Part shown: piece by piece, positions 42,588 through 51,877 of the stretch
How the letters are laid out: each line of letters starts with the position of its first letter
Position numbering within the stretch: the first letter of the stretch is position 1
From: Lachnoanaerobaculum orale
GTDB taxonomy: Bacteria > Bacillota > Clostridia > Lachnospirales > Lachnospiraceae
Length of the DNA stretch: 64,000 bases
Assembly: GCF_003862485.1 (NCBI RefSeq)
Contig: NZ_RRCM01000001.1
Coordinates: 311,896-375,895 of the forward strand
Direction of reading: 5' to 3'
Made by a program: the position numbers and the translations under genes
Notes under the pieces: model-generated
Databases searched by the model: none
The model's input: only the letters and a program-made list of their open reading frames with translations
Told to the model about the DNA's origin: nothing

Positions 42588-43283
42588 ATGGAATTGATAT
42601 TGGTATGTGATGACGACAGAGAGATAGTAGACGCAATTAAAATCTATCTTTCAGGCGAAGGATTTGAAGTGCTTACAGCATATGACGGTGAAGAAGCTAT
42701 ACAGTTGATGGAAAAACACAAGGTGGATCTTTTGATAATAGATATAATGATGCCTGTACTTGACGGAATAAGGGCGACAATGCAGATAAGAGAGAACAGC
42801 ACGATACCTATTATAATGCTTTCGGCAAAGTCGGAAGATGCCGATAAGATACTCGGACTGAATATAGGCGCTGATGACTACCTTACCAAGCCTTTTAATC
42901 CGCTTGAGCTGGTTGCCAGAGTGAAGAGTCAGCTGCGCAGGTACAAAAAACTTGGAAATATGTCGATGCCTGAACCGCAAAAGGTGGTTGTGGGTGACCT
43001 TGAGATAGATGATGAGACAAAGGAAGTAGTAGTGGCGGGAGAGCTTATCAAGCTTACACCTATAGAGTACAATATACTGCTTTTACTTGCCAAAAACGCA
43101 GGAAAGGTCTACTCAATAGATGAGATATATGAGCAGATTTGGAATGAAGAGGCTATAGGTGCCGACAATACGGTTGCGGTGCATATAAGACATATCAGAG
43201 AGAAAATTGAGATAAATCCTAAAGAACCGAGATACCTAAAAGTGGTTTGGGGCGTAGGATATAAGATTGAAAAGCATGGATAA
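42588..43283 (+). CDS. OmpR/VanR-family response regulator
   Basis: A 231-residue regulator with receiver domain (acidic D8-D10, phospho-acceptor D52 in LIIDIMMP, Thr/Ser site IIMLSAKSED, Lys in YLTKPFNPLEL) and a C-terminal winged helix (LIKLTPIEYNILLLLAKNAG ... VAVHIRHIREKIE). ATG at 42588 behind AAGGATGG is the start; the open frame before it is not coding-like. It overlaps the kinase gene by 8 bases. The target genes are unknown; the dyads just upstream are candidates. Confidence 0.93.
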   Translation: MELILVCDDDREIVDAIKIYLSGEGFEVLTAYDGEEAIQLMEKHKVDLLIIDIMMPVLDGIRATMQIRENSTIPIIMLSAKSEDADKILGLNIGADDYLTKPFNPLELVARVKSQLRRYKKLGNMSMPEPQKVVVGDLEIDDETKEVVVAGELIKLTPIEYNILLLLAKNAGKVYSIDEIYEQIWNEEAIGADNTVAVHIRHIREKIEINPKEPRYLKVVWGVGYKIEKHG

Positions 43284-45555
43284 AAATATATTTTTTTCAA
43301 GAGCTAAATTAAAGATTTGGGCAGTGGTCTTGCATTTGACGGCCTTTGCCCTGTTTGTGATAGGTATTTCCATAATATATTGCAATGATAATTTTAATAA
43401 GGGTCTGCTGTGGCTGAACTCCGAGAATTATGACGATTCGCCGGCGTTTATGAATCAGGTGGACTCGGATATTTCATTGCTTTTTTCGTATGCCGAGTTA
43501 AAGGATGTATTTGAAACCGACGGAAAGTTTGATATAAATAAGAAGATATTCGGTTTGAATATTGGTCCCAGCAACGATGTGGACTTTACGGTCGGCTCAA
43601 TTATTGAGTATGCCAAAAGACACGGATACTATATTGATGAACATTATAAGCTGAGTGTTACCGACCAAAATCTGGTAAATCAGATAGAGGATACATCATA
43701 CTTTGTAAACTACAGAACTTATGCCAACGACTCAAGTATATTGGAGCCGGGTGATGCATATATGAGTATGAAGACAGCTATAACCGAGAGTATAGGTCTT
43801 TTGTCAAAGTACTATGAGGCATATGAAAGATTTGTGGTACAGCCGTCCAATTTCAGATACAGACTTGAGTACGGTGATGTTTTGTATACAAACGACAGGT
43901 TGTTGAATGTAAAGACGGTATATGACTACGGCAAGTTTGCAATAACGTCTTCACAGGGTATGCAGGTGGAGACAAATATGAACAAGGTGCCGAATGAATT
44001 GTCTTTTTTGGCTGAAAAGATTACAGACAAGCTTCAAAAACCTTATAAAGTATATATTGCAATTAACACTCTTTATACGGCGACAGATGTCTACGCTATT
44101 GACAATGTGAACTATTTAAGTCAGAGAAGACTCTATGCCGTAGGTTTGGTATCCGTAACTATAGGTATTATACTGATGGCAATAAGCTTGGGTTATCTTA
44201 TAGCTTTTTGCGGTCATAATGAGAATGAAACCGGAATAAGGCTGAACAACTTGTTTGATGCCATACCTTTTGAGGTGAAGCTTTTACTTTTGATTTTTGT
44301 TATTGTGCTGTTGGCTACAATCAACAATTTCATAGTAAATAAAGTCCTGCATATATATGTTGAAAAGAAGCGATGGGGCTTTGCAGGTCAGATGTTAAAC
44401 TATGTTTCTATCTATCTGGTGACATTGCCTATTGCATTTTCAATACTCAGGGAGTACAAGGCCGGGCTTTTGTGGAAGAATTCATATACAAAGATTATAA
44501 AAGAGAGCTTCTCGGTCTATATGTTAAAGAGAACTTTCAAAAAGAAGCTCGGCTCAAACTTTTTGGTTATGATTTTGGTGGACTTTGTAGTGGTTATACT
44601 GTTTTTACTTACCACAATCAATGTAAAAAGCCTCTTCGGCCGTCTCACCATATTTATATGTTTTATTATCTTCCTTATTATAAATATTGTCATATTCAAT
44701 AAGGTTTATAAGACTGCAATAGCGTTTGACAAGATTGCGGAGGCGATAAAGGAGATTGCAAACGGCGATACAAGGTACAGGCTTGATGAAAGCGAGTTTA
44801 CAGGCAGAGAGATAAGTGTGGTAAAGGATCTCAACAATATAAGTAAGGGATTTCAGGGCGCCATAAACGAGCAGGTAAAGAGTGAAAGATTAAAAGCCGA
44901 TCTGATTACAAATGTCTCACATGATATAAAGACTCCGCTTACTTCCATTATAAACTATGTTGACCTTATAAAGAGGGAAAAGCCTGAGAATGCAAAGATA
45001 CAGGAATACCTTGATGTATTGTCTGTAAAGTCACAGCATTTAAAGAATCTGACTGAGGATTTGGTAGAGGCAAGCAAGGTATCAAGCGGAAATATCTCCG
45101 TTGAACTTAGGGATATAGATCTTGTAGAGATGATAAATCAGACAAACGGAGAGTTTGAAGAGAAGTTTGCTGAAAAAGGACTTAAAATCATATCCACACT
45201 TCCGACTACAGGTATTATGATAAAAGCCGACGGCAGACATCTTTGGAGAGTTTTGGAAAATCTCTACAATAATGCTTTCAAATATGCGGCTAAAAATTCA
45301 AGGATTTATATAGATATAACTTCAGAGAATAATATTGCCACATTTGTTATAAAGAATATTTCAGAAAATCCGCTCAATATAAAGCCTGACGAACTTACAG
45401 AGAGGTTTGTAAGAGGTGATGTATCAAGGACTACGGAGGGCAGCGGACTCGGACTTTCGATAGCCAAGTCTCTTACGATTTTGCAGGGCGGAAAGTTTGA
45501 GATAATAATAGACGGAGATTTATTCAAGGTACAGATAAGATTTAAGGCGGTCTGA
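43276..45555 (+). CDS. VanS-like sensor histidine kinase with large membrane input module
   Basis: A 759-residue kinase partnered with the OmpR-type regulator. Helix 1 (about 15-35) and helix 2 (about 285-310) bracket an outer domain of about 250 residues. Four more hydrophobic segments follow before a HAMP-like linker (ANGDTRYRLDESEFTGRE). The HisKA motif is TNVSHDIKTPLTSIINYVDL; the ATPase has LYNNAFKYAAKNS and GSGLGLSIAKSLT. Multi-helix membrane input of this size resembles clostridial kinases for cell-envelope or peptide signals. The ligand is unknown. A terminator follows. Confidence 0.9.
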   Translation: MDKNIFFSRAKLKIWAVVLHLTAFALFVIGISIIYCNDNFNKGLLWLNSENYDDSPAFMNQVDSDISLLFSYAELKDVFETDGKFDINKKIFGLNIGPSNDVDFTVGSIIEYAKRHGYYIDEHYKLSVTDQNLVNQIEDTSYFVNYRTYANDSSILEPGDAYMSMKTAITESIGLLSKYYEAYERFVVQPSNFRYRLEYGDVLYTNDRLLNVKTVYDYGKFAITSSQGMQVETNMNKVPNELSFLAEKITDKLQKPYKVYIAINTLYTATDVYAIDNVNYLSQRRLYAVGLVSVTIGIILMAISLGYLIAFCGHNENETGIRLNNLFDAIPFEVKLLLLIFVIVLLATINNFIVNKVLHIYVEKKRWGFAGQMLNYVSIYLVTLPIAFSILREYKAGLLWKNSYTKIIKESFSVYMLKRTFKKKLGSNFLVMILVDFVVVILFLLTTINVKSLFGRLTIFICFIIFLIINIVIFNKVYKTAIAFDKIAEAIKEIANGDTRYRLDESEFTGREISVVKDLNNISKGFQGAINEQVKSERLKADLITNVSHDIKTPLTSIINYVDLIKREKPENAKIQEYLDVLSVKSQHLKNLTEDLVEASKVSSGNISVELRDIDLVEMINQTNGEFEEKFAEKGLKIISTLPTTGIMIKADGRHLWRVLENLYNNAFKYAAKNSRIYIDITSENNIATFVIKNISENPLNIKPDELTERFVRGDVSRTTEGSGLGLSIAKSLTILQGGKFEIIIDGDLFKVQIRFKAV

Positions 45556-45556
45556 T

Positions 45557-45593
45557 ATATATGAGTGAGTCTTAGGGCCCACTCATATATTTT
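45557..45593 (+). terminator. Terminator after the VanS-like kinase
   Basis: ATATATGAGTG (45557-45567) pairs with CACTCATATAT (45580-45590), followed by TTT. The T-run is short, so termination may be partial. Confidence 0.65.
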
Positions 45594-45595
45594 AC

Positions 45596-45624
45596 TTGAT
45601 TATTAGCACTCGTTATGATATAGT
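45596..45624 (+). promoter_or_regulatory. Sigma-A promoter of ftsH
   Basis: TTGATT (45596-45601), 17-base spacer, TATAGT (45619-45624). The CIRCE element lies right across it. Confidence 0.65.
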
Positions 45625-45629
45625 GCTAA
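45603..45629 (+). promoter_or_regulatory. CIRCE element (HrcA operator) at the ftsH promoter
   Basis: TTAGCACTC-N9-TAGTGCTAA at 45603-45629 matches the CIRCE consensus TTAGCACTC-N9-GAGTGCTAA with one mismatch and exact spacing. It overlaps the spacer and -10 box of the ftsH promoter, the right place for HrcA repression. HrcA is not encoded in the window. Confidence 0.85.
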
Positions 45630-45695
45630 TAACGACTCGGTCGTTATAGGAAGCACAGTATTTAGCATTAAGATATAAGAAAGAATGGAGAAAAT

Positions 45696-47507
45696 ATGGT
45701 AGAAGATCCAAAAAGCAGGAAGCCTTTCATTTATTACTATATTGTTGTTTTAGCAATAATGATGGCATTAAATTTTTTAGTTCTACCTTTTATCAAAGAA
45801 GGTCAGATAAAGCAGGTTGACTACGGAACCTTTATGACAATGACTGAAAAAGGTGAGATTTCAAAGGTCGATATACAGACCAATCAGATAGTATTTGTAG
45901 GAAAAAATGACAATGTAACATATAAGACCGGTCTGATGAACGACCCGCAGCTTACAGACAGACTTCATAGTGCAGGAGTGGAGTTTTCAAGTGATATTGT
46001 AAGAAAGGATTCACCGCTGTTGGATGCCGTTTTAAGCTGGGTATTACCTCTTGTAATATTCTATTTTCTGTGGAACGGAATTTCAAAGAAGATGTTTAAC
46101 AGAGACAGTGCAAACTCGCTGATGTTCGGCGGTATGGGCAAGTCAGGTGCCAAGATATATGTAAAGTCATCTGAAGGCATCAAGTTCAGTGATGTGGCAG
46201 GTGAGGATGAAGCAAAGGAAAATCTTACAGAGATAGTTGATTACTTACATGATCCGAGTAAGTACAAGGATATAGGTGCTTCAATGCCTAAGGGTATCCT
46301 TCTTGTAGGACCTCCGGGAACAGGTAAGACAATGCTTGCAAAGGCTGTAGCCGGTGAGGCAAATGTTCCTTTCTTCTCAATGTCGGGTTCCGAGTTTGTT
46401 GAGATGTTTGTAGGTATGGGTGCTTCAAAGGTAAGAGACCTTTTCAAACAGGCAAAGGAAAAAGCGCCATGTATAGTCTTTATTGATGAGATAGATGCTA
46501 TAGGTAAGAAAAGAGACGGACAGATAGGCGGAAATGATGAGAGAGAGCAGACTCTCAATCAGCTTTTAACAGAGATGGACGGTTTTGAGGGCAATTCAGG
46601 TGTTATGATTTTGGCGGCCACCAACAGACCTGATGCGCTTGATCCGGCGCTTACAAGACCCGGAAGATTTGACAGAAGAGTACCTGTAGAACTTCCCGAC
46701 TTAAAGGGTAGAGAGGAAATACTCAAAGTTCATGCTAAGAAGATAAAGATTGCGGATGATGTTGATTTTAAGCTGATTGCAAGAATGGCTTCAGGTGCCT
46801 CGGGTGCGGAGCTTGCAAATATTATAAACGAGGCGGCGCTAAGAGCGGTAAGAGATAAAAGAAAGTTTGTAAATCAGTCCGATCTTGAAGAAAGTATTGA
46901 GGTTGTTATTGCAGGCTATCAAAAGAAAAATTCCATTTTGACGGATGCGGAGAAGTGGAGAGTTTCATACCATGAGGTGGGACATGCGCTTGTAGCCGCA
47001 AAGCAGACCAATTCGGCACCGGTTACAAAGATAACCATTATTCCCAGAACTTCGGGAGCGCTCGGATATACTATGCAGGTGGATGAGGGTAATCATTATC
47101 TGATGACAAAGAGTGAGCTTGAAAATAAGATTGCCACTCTTACAGGCGGAAGAGCGGCAGAGGAAGTGGTGTTCGGAGATGTTTCCACAGGAGCTTCAAA
47201 TGATATAGAGCAGGCTACCAAACTTGCAAGAGCTATGATTACAAGATACGGAATGAGCAAAGACTTTGATATGGTTGCGCTTGAGACCGTTACCAACAGG
47301 TACCTCGGAGGTGATACTTCTTTGGCGGCTTCGGCTGAGACCGCCGCTGTTATAGACAAACAGGTAGTGGCCTTGGTAAAAGCTCAGCATGAGAAGGCTG
47401 CACAGATACTTATGGAAAACAGAGAAAAACTTGAAGAAATATCTCATTTCCTGTATGAGAAGGAAACCATCACAGGTGATGAGTTTATGGAGATATTAAA
47501 CAGGTAA
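45696..47507 (+). CDS. ftsH: ATP-dependent zinc metalloprotease FtsH
   Basis: A membrane-bound AAA+ protease for quality control of membrane and regulatory proteins, 603 residues. Two helices (near residues 13-32 and 105-125) flank a small outer domain. The AAA module has Walker [12 protein letters not shown], Walker [12 protein letters not shown], and the second region of homology [18 protein letters not shown]. The zinc protease site is HEVGHALVA with a later Asp ligand region ([13 protein letters not shown]). It has its own promoter overlapped by a CIRCE element, so heat-shock control by HrcA is likely. Confidence 0.96.
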   Translation: MVEDPKSRKPFIYYYIVVLAIMMALNFLVLPFIKEGQIKQVDYGTFMTMTEKGEISKVDIQTNQIVFVGKNDNVTYKTGLMNDPQLTDRLHSAGVEFSSDIVRKDSPLLDAVLSWVLPLVIFYFLWNGISKKMFNRDSANSLMFGGMGKSGAKIYVKSSEGIKFSDVAGEDEAKENLTEIVDYLHDPSKYKDIGASMPKGILLVGPPGTGKTMLAKAVAGEANVPFFSMSGSEFVEMFVGMGASKVRDLFKQAKEKAPCIVFIDEIDAIGKKRDGQIGGNDEREQTLNQLLTEMDGFEGNSGVMILAATNRPDALDPALTRPGRFDRRVPVELPDLKGREEILKVHAKKIKIADDVDFKLIARMASGASGAELANIINEAALRAVRDKRKFVNQSDLEESIEVVIAGYQKKNSILTDAEKWRVSYHEVGHALVAAKQTNSAPVTKITIIPRTSGALGYTMQVDEGNHYLMTKSELENKIATLTGGRAAEEVVFGDVSTGASNDIEQATKLARAMITRYGMSKDFDMVALETVTNRYLGGDTSLAASAETAAVIDKQVVALVKAQHEKAAQILMENREKLEEISHFLYEKETITGDEFMEILNR

Positions 47508-47509
47508 TG

Positions 47510-47538
47510 TTTACATAATCTTAAAACTTTAATATAAT
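47510..47538 (+). promoter_or_regulatory. Promoter of prfB
   Basis: TTTACA (47510-47515), 17-base spacer, TATAAT (47533-47538), directly after the ftsH stop. Confidence 0.7.
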
Positions 47539-47589
47539 ATCGTTGATATTCGTTTGGATATTTAGAAAAAAATGAAAGTGGGTGAGCAA

Positions 47590-48724
47590 ATGGTAGAATT
47601 AGACGGTTTTAAAACCACACTACAATCCTACGAAAAAATATTGCTGGAAGTGAGGGATTCACTTTGACTTGGACAGTAAGGAAAAAAAGATAATTGAGCT
47701 TGATCGTGCTATGGAAGAGCCTACATTTTGGGACGATCCTAAGGAGAGTACCAAGATAGTAAGAGAGGCAAAACAGCTCAAAGATACTGTCGAAAAATAT
47801 AATAAGTTAAAGTCCGAATACGAAGATATCGGAGTCCTTATAGAGATGGGCTATGAGGAAAATGATGAGAGCCTTATACCTGAGATAGAAGGTATGCTTG
47901 AAGCGTTTACAAGAGAAATAGATGATTTGAAGATAGCCACACTGCTTACAGGTGAATACGACTCTTCAAATGCCATCATGAAACTTAATGCAGGTGCAGG
48001 CGGAACGGAGTCCTGTGACTGGTGTTCAATGCTTTACAGAATGTATACAAGATGGGCGGCTAAAGAAGGCTACACTGTAGAAGTTCTTGATATGCTTGAG
48101 GGTGATGAGGCAGGAATAAAGTCCGTAACATTGCAGATAAACGGTATAAATGCCTACGGTTATCTTAGAAGTGAGCATGGTGTACACAGACTTGTGCGTA
48201 TATCGCCTTTTAATGCGGCAGGAAAGCGTCAGACCTCGTTTGTGTCCTGTGATATCATGCCTGATATAGAAGAAGACCTTGATGTGGACATCAATCCGGA
48301 TGATTTGAGAATAGATACTTATCGTTCATCAGGTGCCGGAGGTCAGCATATCAACAAGACTTCTTCAGCTATAAGAATCACACATATCCCTACAGGCGTG
48401 GTGGTACAATGTCAGAATGAAAGAAGCCAGTTCCAAAACAAGGACAAGGCTATGCAGATGCTTAAGGCAAAGCTTTTCTTATTAAAGCAGCAGGCTAATG
48501 TCGAGAAGCTTTCGGATATCAGAGGTGATGTAAAGGATATAGGCTGGGGAAATCAGATTCGTTCCTATGTAATGCAGCCATATACAATGGTAAAGGATCA
48601 CAGAACCGGAGCAGAGAGCGGAAATGTAAGTGCCGTACTTGACGGAGATATAGATAAGTTTATTATTGCATACCTTACGTGGCAGAGCCTAGGTTGCCCT
48701 GCAAGAAATGCGGGGGATGAATAA
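47590..48724 (+). CDS. prfB: Peptide chain release factor 2, programmed +1 frameshift
   Basis: RF2 ends translation at UGA and UAA. The first 25 codons (from ATG at 47590, MVELDGFKTTLQSYEKILLE...) run to an in-frame TGA at 47665-47667. The shift site CTT-TGA-C then moves reading to +1 (GAC TTG GAC), giving about 377 residues. The SPF tripeptide of RF2 (VRISPFNAAGKRQTSF) and the GGQ catalytic motif (SSGAGGQHINKTSSAIR) are present. The stimulator AGGG lies about five bases from CTT, slightly further than the usual spacing. RF2 autoregulation by its own level is the known role. Confidence 0.95.
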
Positions 48725-48737
48725 GTCAGAAATAAAG

Positions 48738-48776
48738 AAACCGACTGTGAAAAAAGTTTTCACGGTCGGTTTTTTA
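48738..48776. terminator. Terminator after prfB, probably bidirectional
   Basis: AAACCGACTGTGAAAA pairs with TTTTCACGGTCGGTTT, followed by T-run. On the minus strand it can also end the convergent unknown gene, whose stop lies at its edge. Confidence 0.85.
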
Positions 48777-49304
48777 ATATTGCATTTTTAGAGATTCGCT
48801 CAATAAAAACATATTGTTGAGATAATGCTTATATTGTGGCCCTTTTTTATTAAAATCATCTTCGTTTATTCCTCTATAAACATAAATTGCAGTTTCAAAA
48901 AAGGATGAATTGGACATAAAGTAATCTTTATCGGGTATATAAATCAATATAATCTTAGGAGAATCTCCGATTTTTACAAATCTCTCATAAAAATCTGTAT
49001 AAAAGCGGGAAGTCGCCAAATTTTGTGGAAGTTGCCAAATATCATTAGTAGGAATATTCGGATTGTTTTTGTGGGTATTATAATTAATCATTGATATGGC
49101 TGATTCTGCTGTCATTCTGTCAAGTTCACTATATAATACTTTAGTCAGACCATAATCTTTGGAAAGCAGTAAAATCATATCATCAAGTGATTTCTTCGGC
49201 ATAATAATATCATTTTTATAAAAATTATAGACTGACGGTAAAAAACTGATATCTGTAGTAGATATATCTCCGATAGTCCGATAATTACAAATGTATTGAT
49301 TCAT
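48774..49304 (-). CDS. Protein of unknown function
   Basis: A 176-residue protein I do not recognise. ATG at 49304 with AAGGAG upstream is the best start (protein begins MNQYICNYRTIGDIS); the open frame extends 39 codons further but carries a different reading described separately. It has no signal peptide or membrane helix; it is rich in Tyr, Asn and Ser, with mixed helix/strand pattern (DSPKIILIYIPDKDYFMS). It stands alone between two terminator-separated units. Unusual composition compared with neighbours suggests an accessory gene. Confidence 0.6.
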   Translation of the reverse strand: MNQYICNYRTIGDISTTDISFLPSVYNFYKNDIIMPKKSLDDMILLLSKDYGLTKVLYSELDRMTAESAISMINYNTHKNNPNIPTNDIWQLPQNLATSRFYTDFYERFVKIGDSPKIILIYIPDKDYFMSNSSFFETAIYVYRGINEDDFNKKGPQYKHYLNNMFLLSESLKMQY

Positions 49305-49320
49305 AAAGTTCTCCTTATTT

Positions 49321-49421
49321 TTAATCAAAATCACCCATTTGCAGCTTTTTAATATTGTATCTAATTTGATTACGGGATATTTCAAGATACTTATATCATA
49401 TTCTTCTCTCATTTTCATCAC
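49321..49421 (-). pseudogene. Possible broken small HTH gene upstream of the unknown gene
   Basis: On the minus strand a frame just before the unknown gene ends with KYLEISRNQIRYNIKKLQMG and TAA at 49321. This looks like a helix-turn-helix recognition end (as in SRNQIRYNIKKL). It would join the start MKMREEYDI at 49418 if one A were added to ATAAG, so a single-base loss may have broken a small regulator. It could equally be chance coding. Confidence 0.3.
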
Positions 49422-49552
49422 CTAAATTCCTTAATATGTTATTCTTTTTACCTTGTTCAGAATTTTGGATATATCGACTTATTATTGGGTTTATTTTACA
49501 TTTTTATACAGATATAATCACTATATAAGTTTTACGTAACGGAGGAATATTT

Positions 49553-50620
49553 ATGAAAAAGCAAGTAATTGCAATATCTTTGGCAGCTATGACTGCATTC
49601 AGTCTTATGGCTTGTTCAGGTCAAAAGAGTGAGGCAACGGCAAGTTCCGATGCTAAGGTTGAAAGCAAGGATACAAAGGACGGGGATCTTAAAGAAACAG
49701 GAAAGCTTGTTATATACAGTCCTTTGACCGAGTCTATGATCGATGAGATGATCACAAAGTTTGAAGAGGAAACCGGAATAGAGGCGGAGTGCCTTGCAAT
49801 GGGAACCGGAGACGCTCTTAAAAGAATCGAGACGGAGGCTGATAACCCTCAAGCGGATGTACTGTGGTCGGGAACAATCGGTACAGTAAAGAATAAGAGT
49901 GAGTATTTTGCAGATTACAAATGTGCAAATGAAGATGCATTCTATGATGAGTACAAGAATAAAGAGGGCAATCTTACAAGATTTGACACAATACCTTCTG
50001 TAATCATGGTAAACACAGATTTGATAGGAGATATCAAAGTTGAAGGTTATGAGGATTTATTAAATCCTGCACTTAAAGGCAAGATAGCCTTTGCAGAGCC
50101 GTCAGCATCATCTTCATCATTTGAGCACCTTGTTAATATGCTGTACGCTATGGGTAACGGTGATCCTGATAAGGGTTGGGACTATGTAGATAAGCTTGTA
50201 GACCAGTTGGACGGAAAGCTTCTTGGAGGTTCATCAGCAGTTTATAAGGGAGTAGCGGATGGTGAGTATACGGTAGGACTTACATTTGAGCAGGGTGCTG
50301 CACAGTATGTAGGAGCAGGTTCGCCTGTAAAAGTGGTATACATGAATGAAGGTGTTATCTTTAGAGGAGACGGTGCATATATAATAAAGAACTGTGCCAA
50401 TGAGAGAAGTGCTCAGATCTTCCTTGACTGGTTGACAAGTAAAGAGACACAGGAATTTATGAATAGTACACAGTATCGTAGAAGCATCAGAAAAGACGTT
50501 GAAGCAGGTGATGCCATGAAGCCTATGAGTGAAATCAAGGTTATCACTGACGATGAGACCAATACAGCTGAGCATAAGTCCGAATGGTTGGATAAGTTCA
50601 AAGAAATATTTACAAAATAA
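49553..50620 (+). CDS. FbpA/AfuA-type ABC transporter substrate-binding lipoprotein
   Basis: A 355-residue type II binding protein of the ferric/thiamine/phosphonate/sugar-phosphate group. The signal peptide ends in lipobox SLMACSG, followed by a Ser/Lys linker. Segments typical of the group are GKLVIYSPLTESMIDEMITKF, ADVLWSGTIGTV, DTIPSVIMVNTDLIG and GSPVKVVYMNEGVIFRGDGA. The ligand is not clear; the iron-binding Tyr pair of FbpA is not obvious. Linkage to a YesM/YesN pair suggests a sugar phosphate or related compound. RBS GGAGG precedes the ATG. Confidence 0.85.
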   Translation: MKKQVIAISLAAMTAFSLMACSGQKSEATASSDAKVESKDTKDGDLKETGKLVIYSPLTESMIDEMITKFEEETGIEAECLAMGTGDALKRIETEADNPQADVLWSGTIGTVKNKSEYFADYKCANEDAFYDEYKNKEGNLTRFDTIPSVIMVNTDLIGDIKVEGYEDLLNPALKGKIAFAEPSASSSSFEHLVNMLYAMGNGDPDKGWDYVDKLVDQLDGKLLGGSSAVYKGVADGEYTVGLTFEQGAAQYVGAGSPVKVVYMNEGVIFRGDGAYIIKNCANERSAQIFLDWLTSKETQEFMNSTQYRRSIRKDVEAGDAMKPMSEIKVITDDETNTAEHKSEWLDKFKEIFTK

Positions 50621-50626
50621 ATTATG

Positions 50627-50731
50627 GAAAAGCTGCTGCATAATACAGAACAATACAAGTAAAAGCTAAAGTGATTTAGATATAGCTTGTAAGAGTTGTG
50701 TTGGCGGCAGCTCTTTCTTTAACCGGAAAGA
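50627..50731 (+). promoter_or_regulatory. Structured leader between binding-protein and ATPase genes
   Basis: GAAAAGCTGCTGC (50627-50639) pairs over a distance with GCGGCAGCTCTTTC (50704-50717), enclosing ACAAG/CTTGT (50655-50659 with 50686-50690). TTCTTT/AAAGAA follows. The 3' arm runs into CTTTCTTT, so it may act as an attenuator like the hairpins after the other receptor genes. Confidence 0.4.
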
Positions 50732-50755
50732 ATAACTATATATCAGGAGAAAAAG

Positions 50756-51877
50756 ATGAGCGTTAGTATAAATGTAAAAGATGTTGTAAAAAAATATGGT
50801 GATATAACAATAATACCGGATCTGTCCACCACTATAAAAAACGGAGAGTTTTTTACACTGCTTGGACCTTCAGGCTGCGGAAAGACAACATTACTGAGAA
50901 TGATAGCGGGATTTAACTCAATAGAGGGCGGTACAATAGCATTTGATGATAAAATTATAAATGATACGCCGGCACAAAACAGAAATATAGGAATGGTTTT
51001 TCAAAGTTATGCGATCTTCCCGCATCTTACAGTAAGGCAGAATGTAGAGTACGGACTTAAGATAAGAAAAGTACCTAAGGCAGAGATGAAACAAAGAGTG
51101 GATGAGATTTTAAAGATAGTAAAGATAGAAGAGTATCAAGACAGACTGCCTGAGAGATTATCGGGCGGACAGCAGCAAAGAGTTGCGCTTGCAAGAGCGA
51201 TAGTTATACATCCGCAGGTACTTTTAATGGATGAGCCGCTCTCAAACCTTGATGCAAAGCTTAGAATAGAAATGAGAAGTGCAATAAGAGATGTACAAAA
51301 GCAGATAGGAATAACTACAGTCTATGTAACTCATGATCAGGAAGAGGCACTTGCAATTTCGGACAGAATAGCTGTAATGAAAGACGGTATTATCAGACAG
51401 ATAGGCAGTCCGCAGGATATCTATGCCAGACCTTATGATGCATTTGTTTCCACATTTATCGGACACTCAAATCTTTTTTACGGAACTCTAAAGAGTGCGG
51501 ATGGAGGCTACAATGTAGTATTTAATAACGGTTTCAGTATATTTATGGATAATATATCAAGTGAAGCTAAGGACGGCGAAGAAGTAGTAATATCTGTAAG
51601 ACCTGAGGAGTTTTCAATTTCTGAAACCGGAATTGATTGTAAGATTCTAAGCAGAGTTTTCCTAGGAAAATATACCAACTATTTCCTTGAGTTTGCAAAG
51701 GGTATGGTGCTTGATAATCAGCCAAGTATTGAATACTCTCAAGACCTCGGTCAGGCGGAAAGAATATTTGATGAGGGAGAGAGTATAAAACTGCTTCCGA
51801 ACAAGAAGAAAATCAATATATTTACAAAGGATATGGAAAAGAGTCTTATAAAGGATGTGGTAAAGTATGCTGAATAA
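50756..51877 (+). CDS. ABC transporter ATPase (FbpC/PotA type)
   Basis: A 373-residue ATPase with Walker A LGPSGCGKTTLLR, Q-loop MVFQSYAIFPH, signature RLSGGQQQRVALARA, Walker B LLMDEPLSNLDA and H-loop VTHDQEEA, followed by a TOBE-like regulatory domain at the C-terminus. It energises the two-domain permease whose gene it overlaps by 11 bases. Similar proteins serve iron, polyamine and phosphonate or hexose-phosphate importers, so it adds no ligand information. Confidence 0.93.
   Translation: MSVSINVKDVVKKYGDITIIPDLSTTIKNGEFFTLLGPSGCGKTTLLRMIAGFNSIEGGTIAFDDKIINDTPAQNRNIGMVFQSYAIFPHLTVRQNVEYGLKIRKVPKAEMKQRVDEILKIVKIEEYQDRLPERLSGGQQQRVALARAIVIHPQVLLMDEPLSNLDAKLRIEMRSAIRDVQKQIGITTVYVTHDQEEALAISDRIAVMKDGIIRQIGSPQDIYARPYDAFVSTFIGHSNLFYGTLKSADGGYNVVFNNGFSIFMDNISSEAKDGEEVVISVRPEEFSISETGIDCKILSRVFLGKYTNYFLEFAKGMVLDNQPSIEYSQDLGQAERIFDEGESIKLLPNKKKINIFTKDMEKSLIKDVVKYAE

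Noticed and set aside
47590-47668. In-frame stop early in prfB, as if a pseudogene
   Set aside because: CTT-TGA-C is the standard RF2 programmed frameshift and the +1 frame continues with intact RF2.
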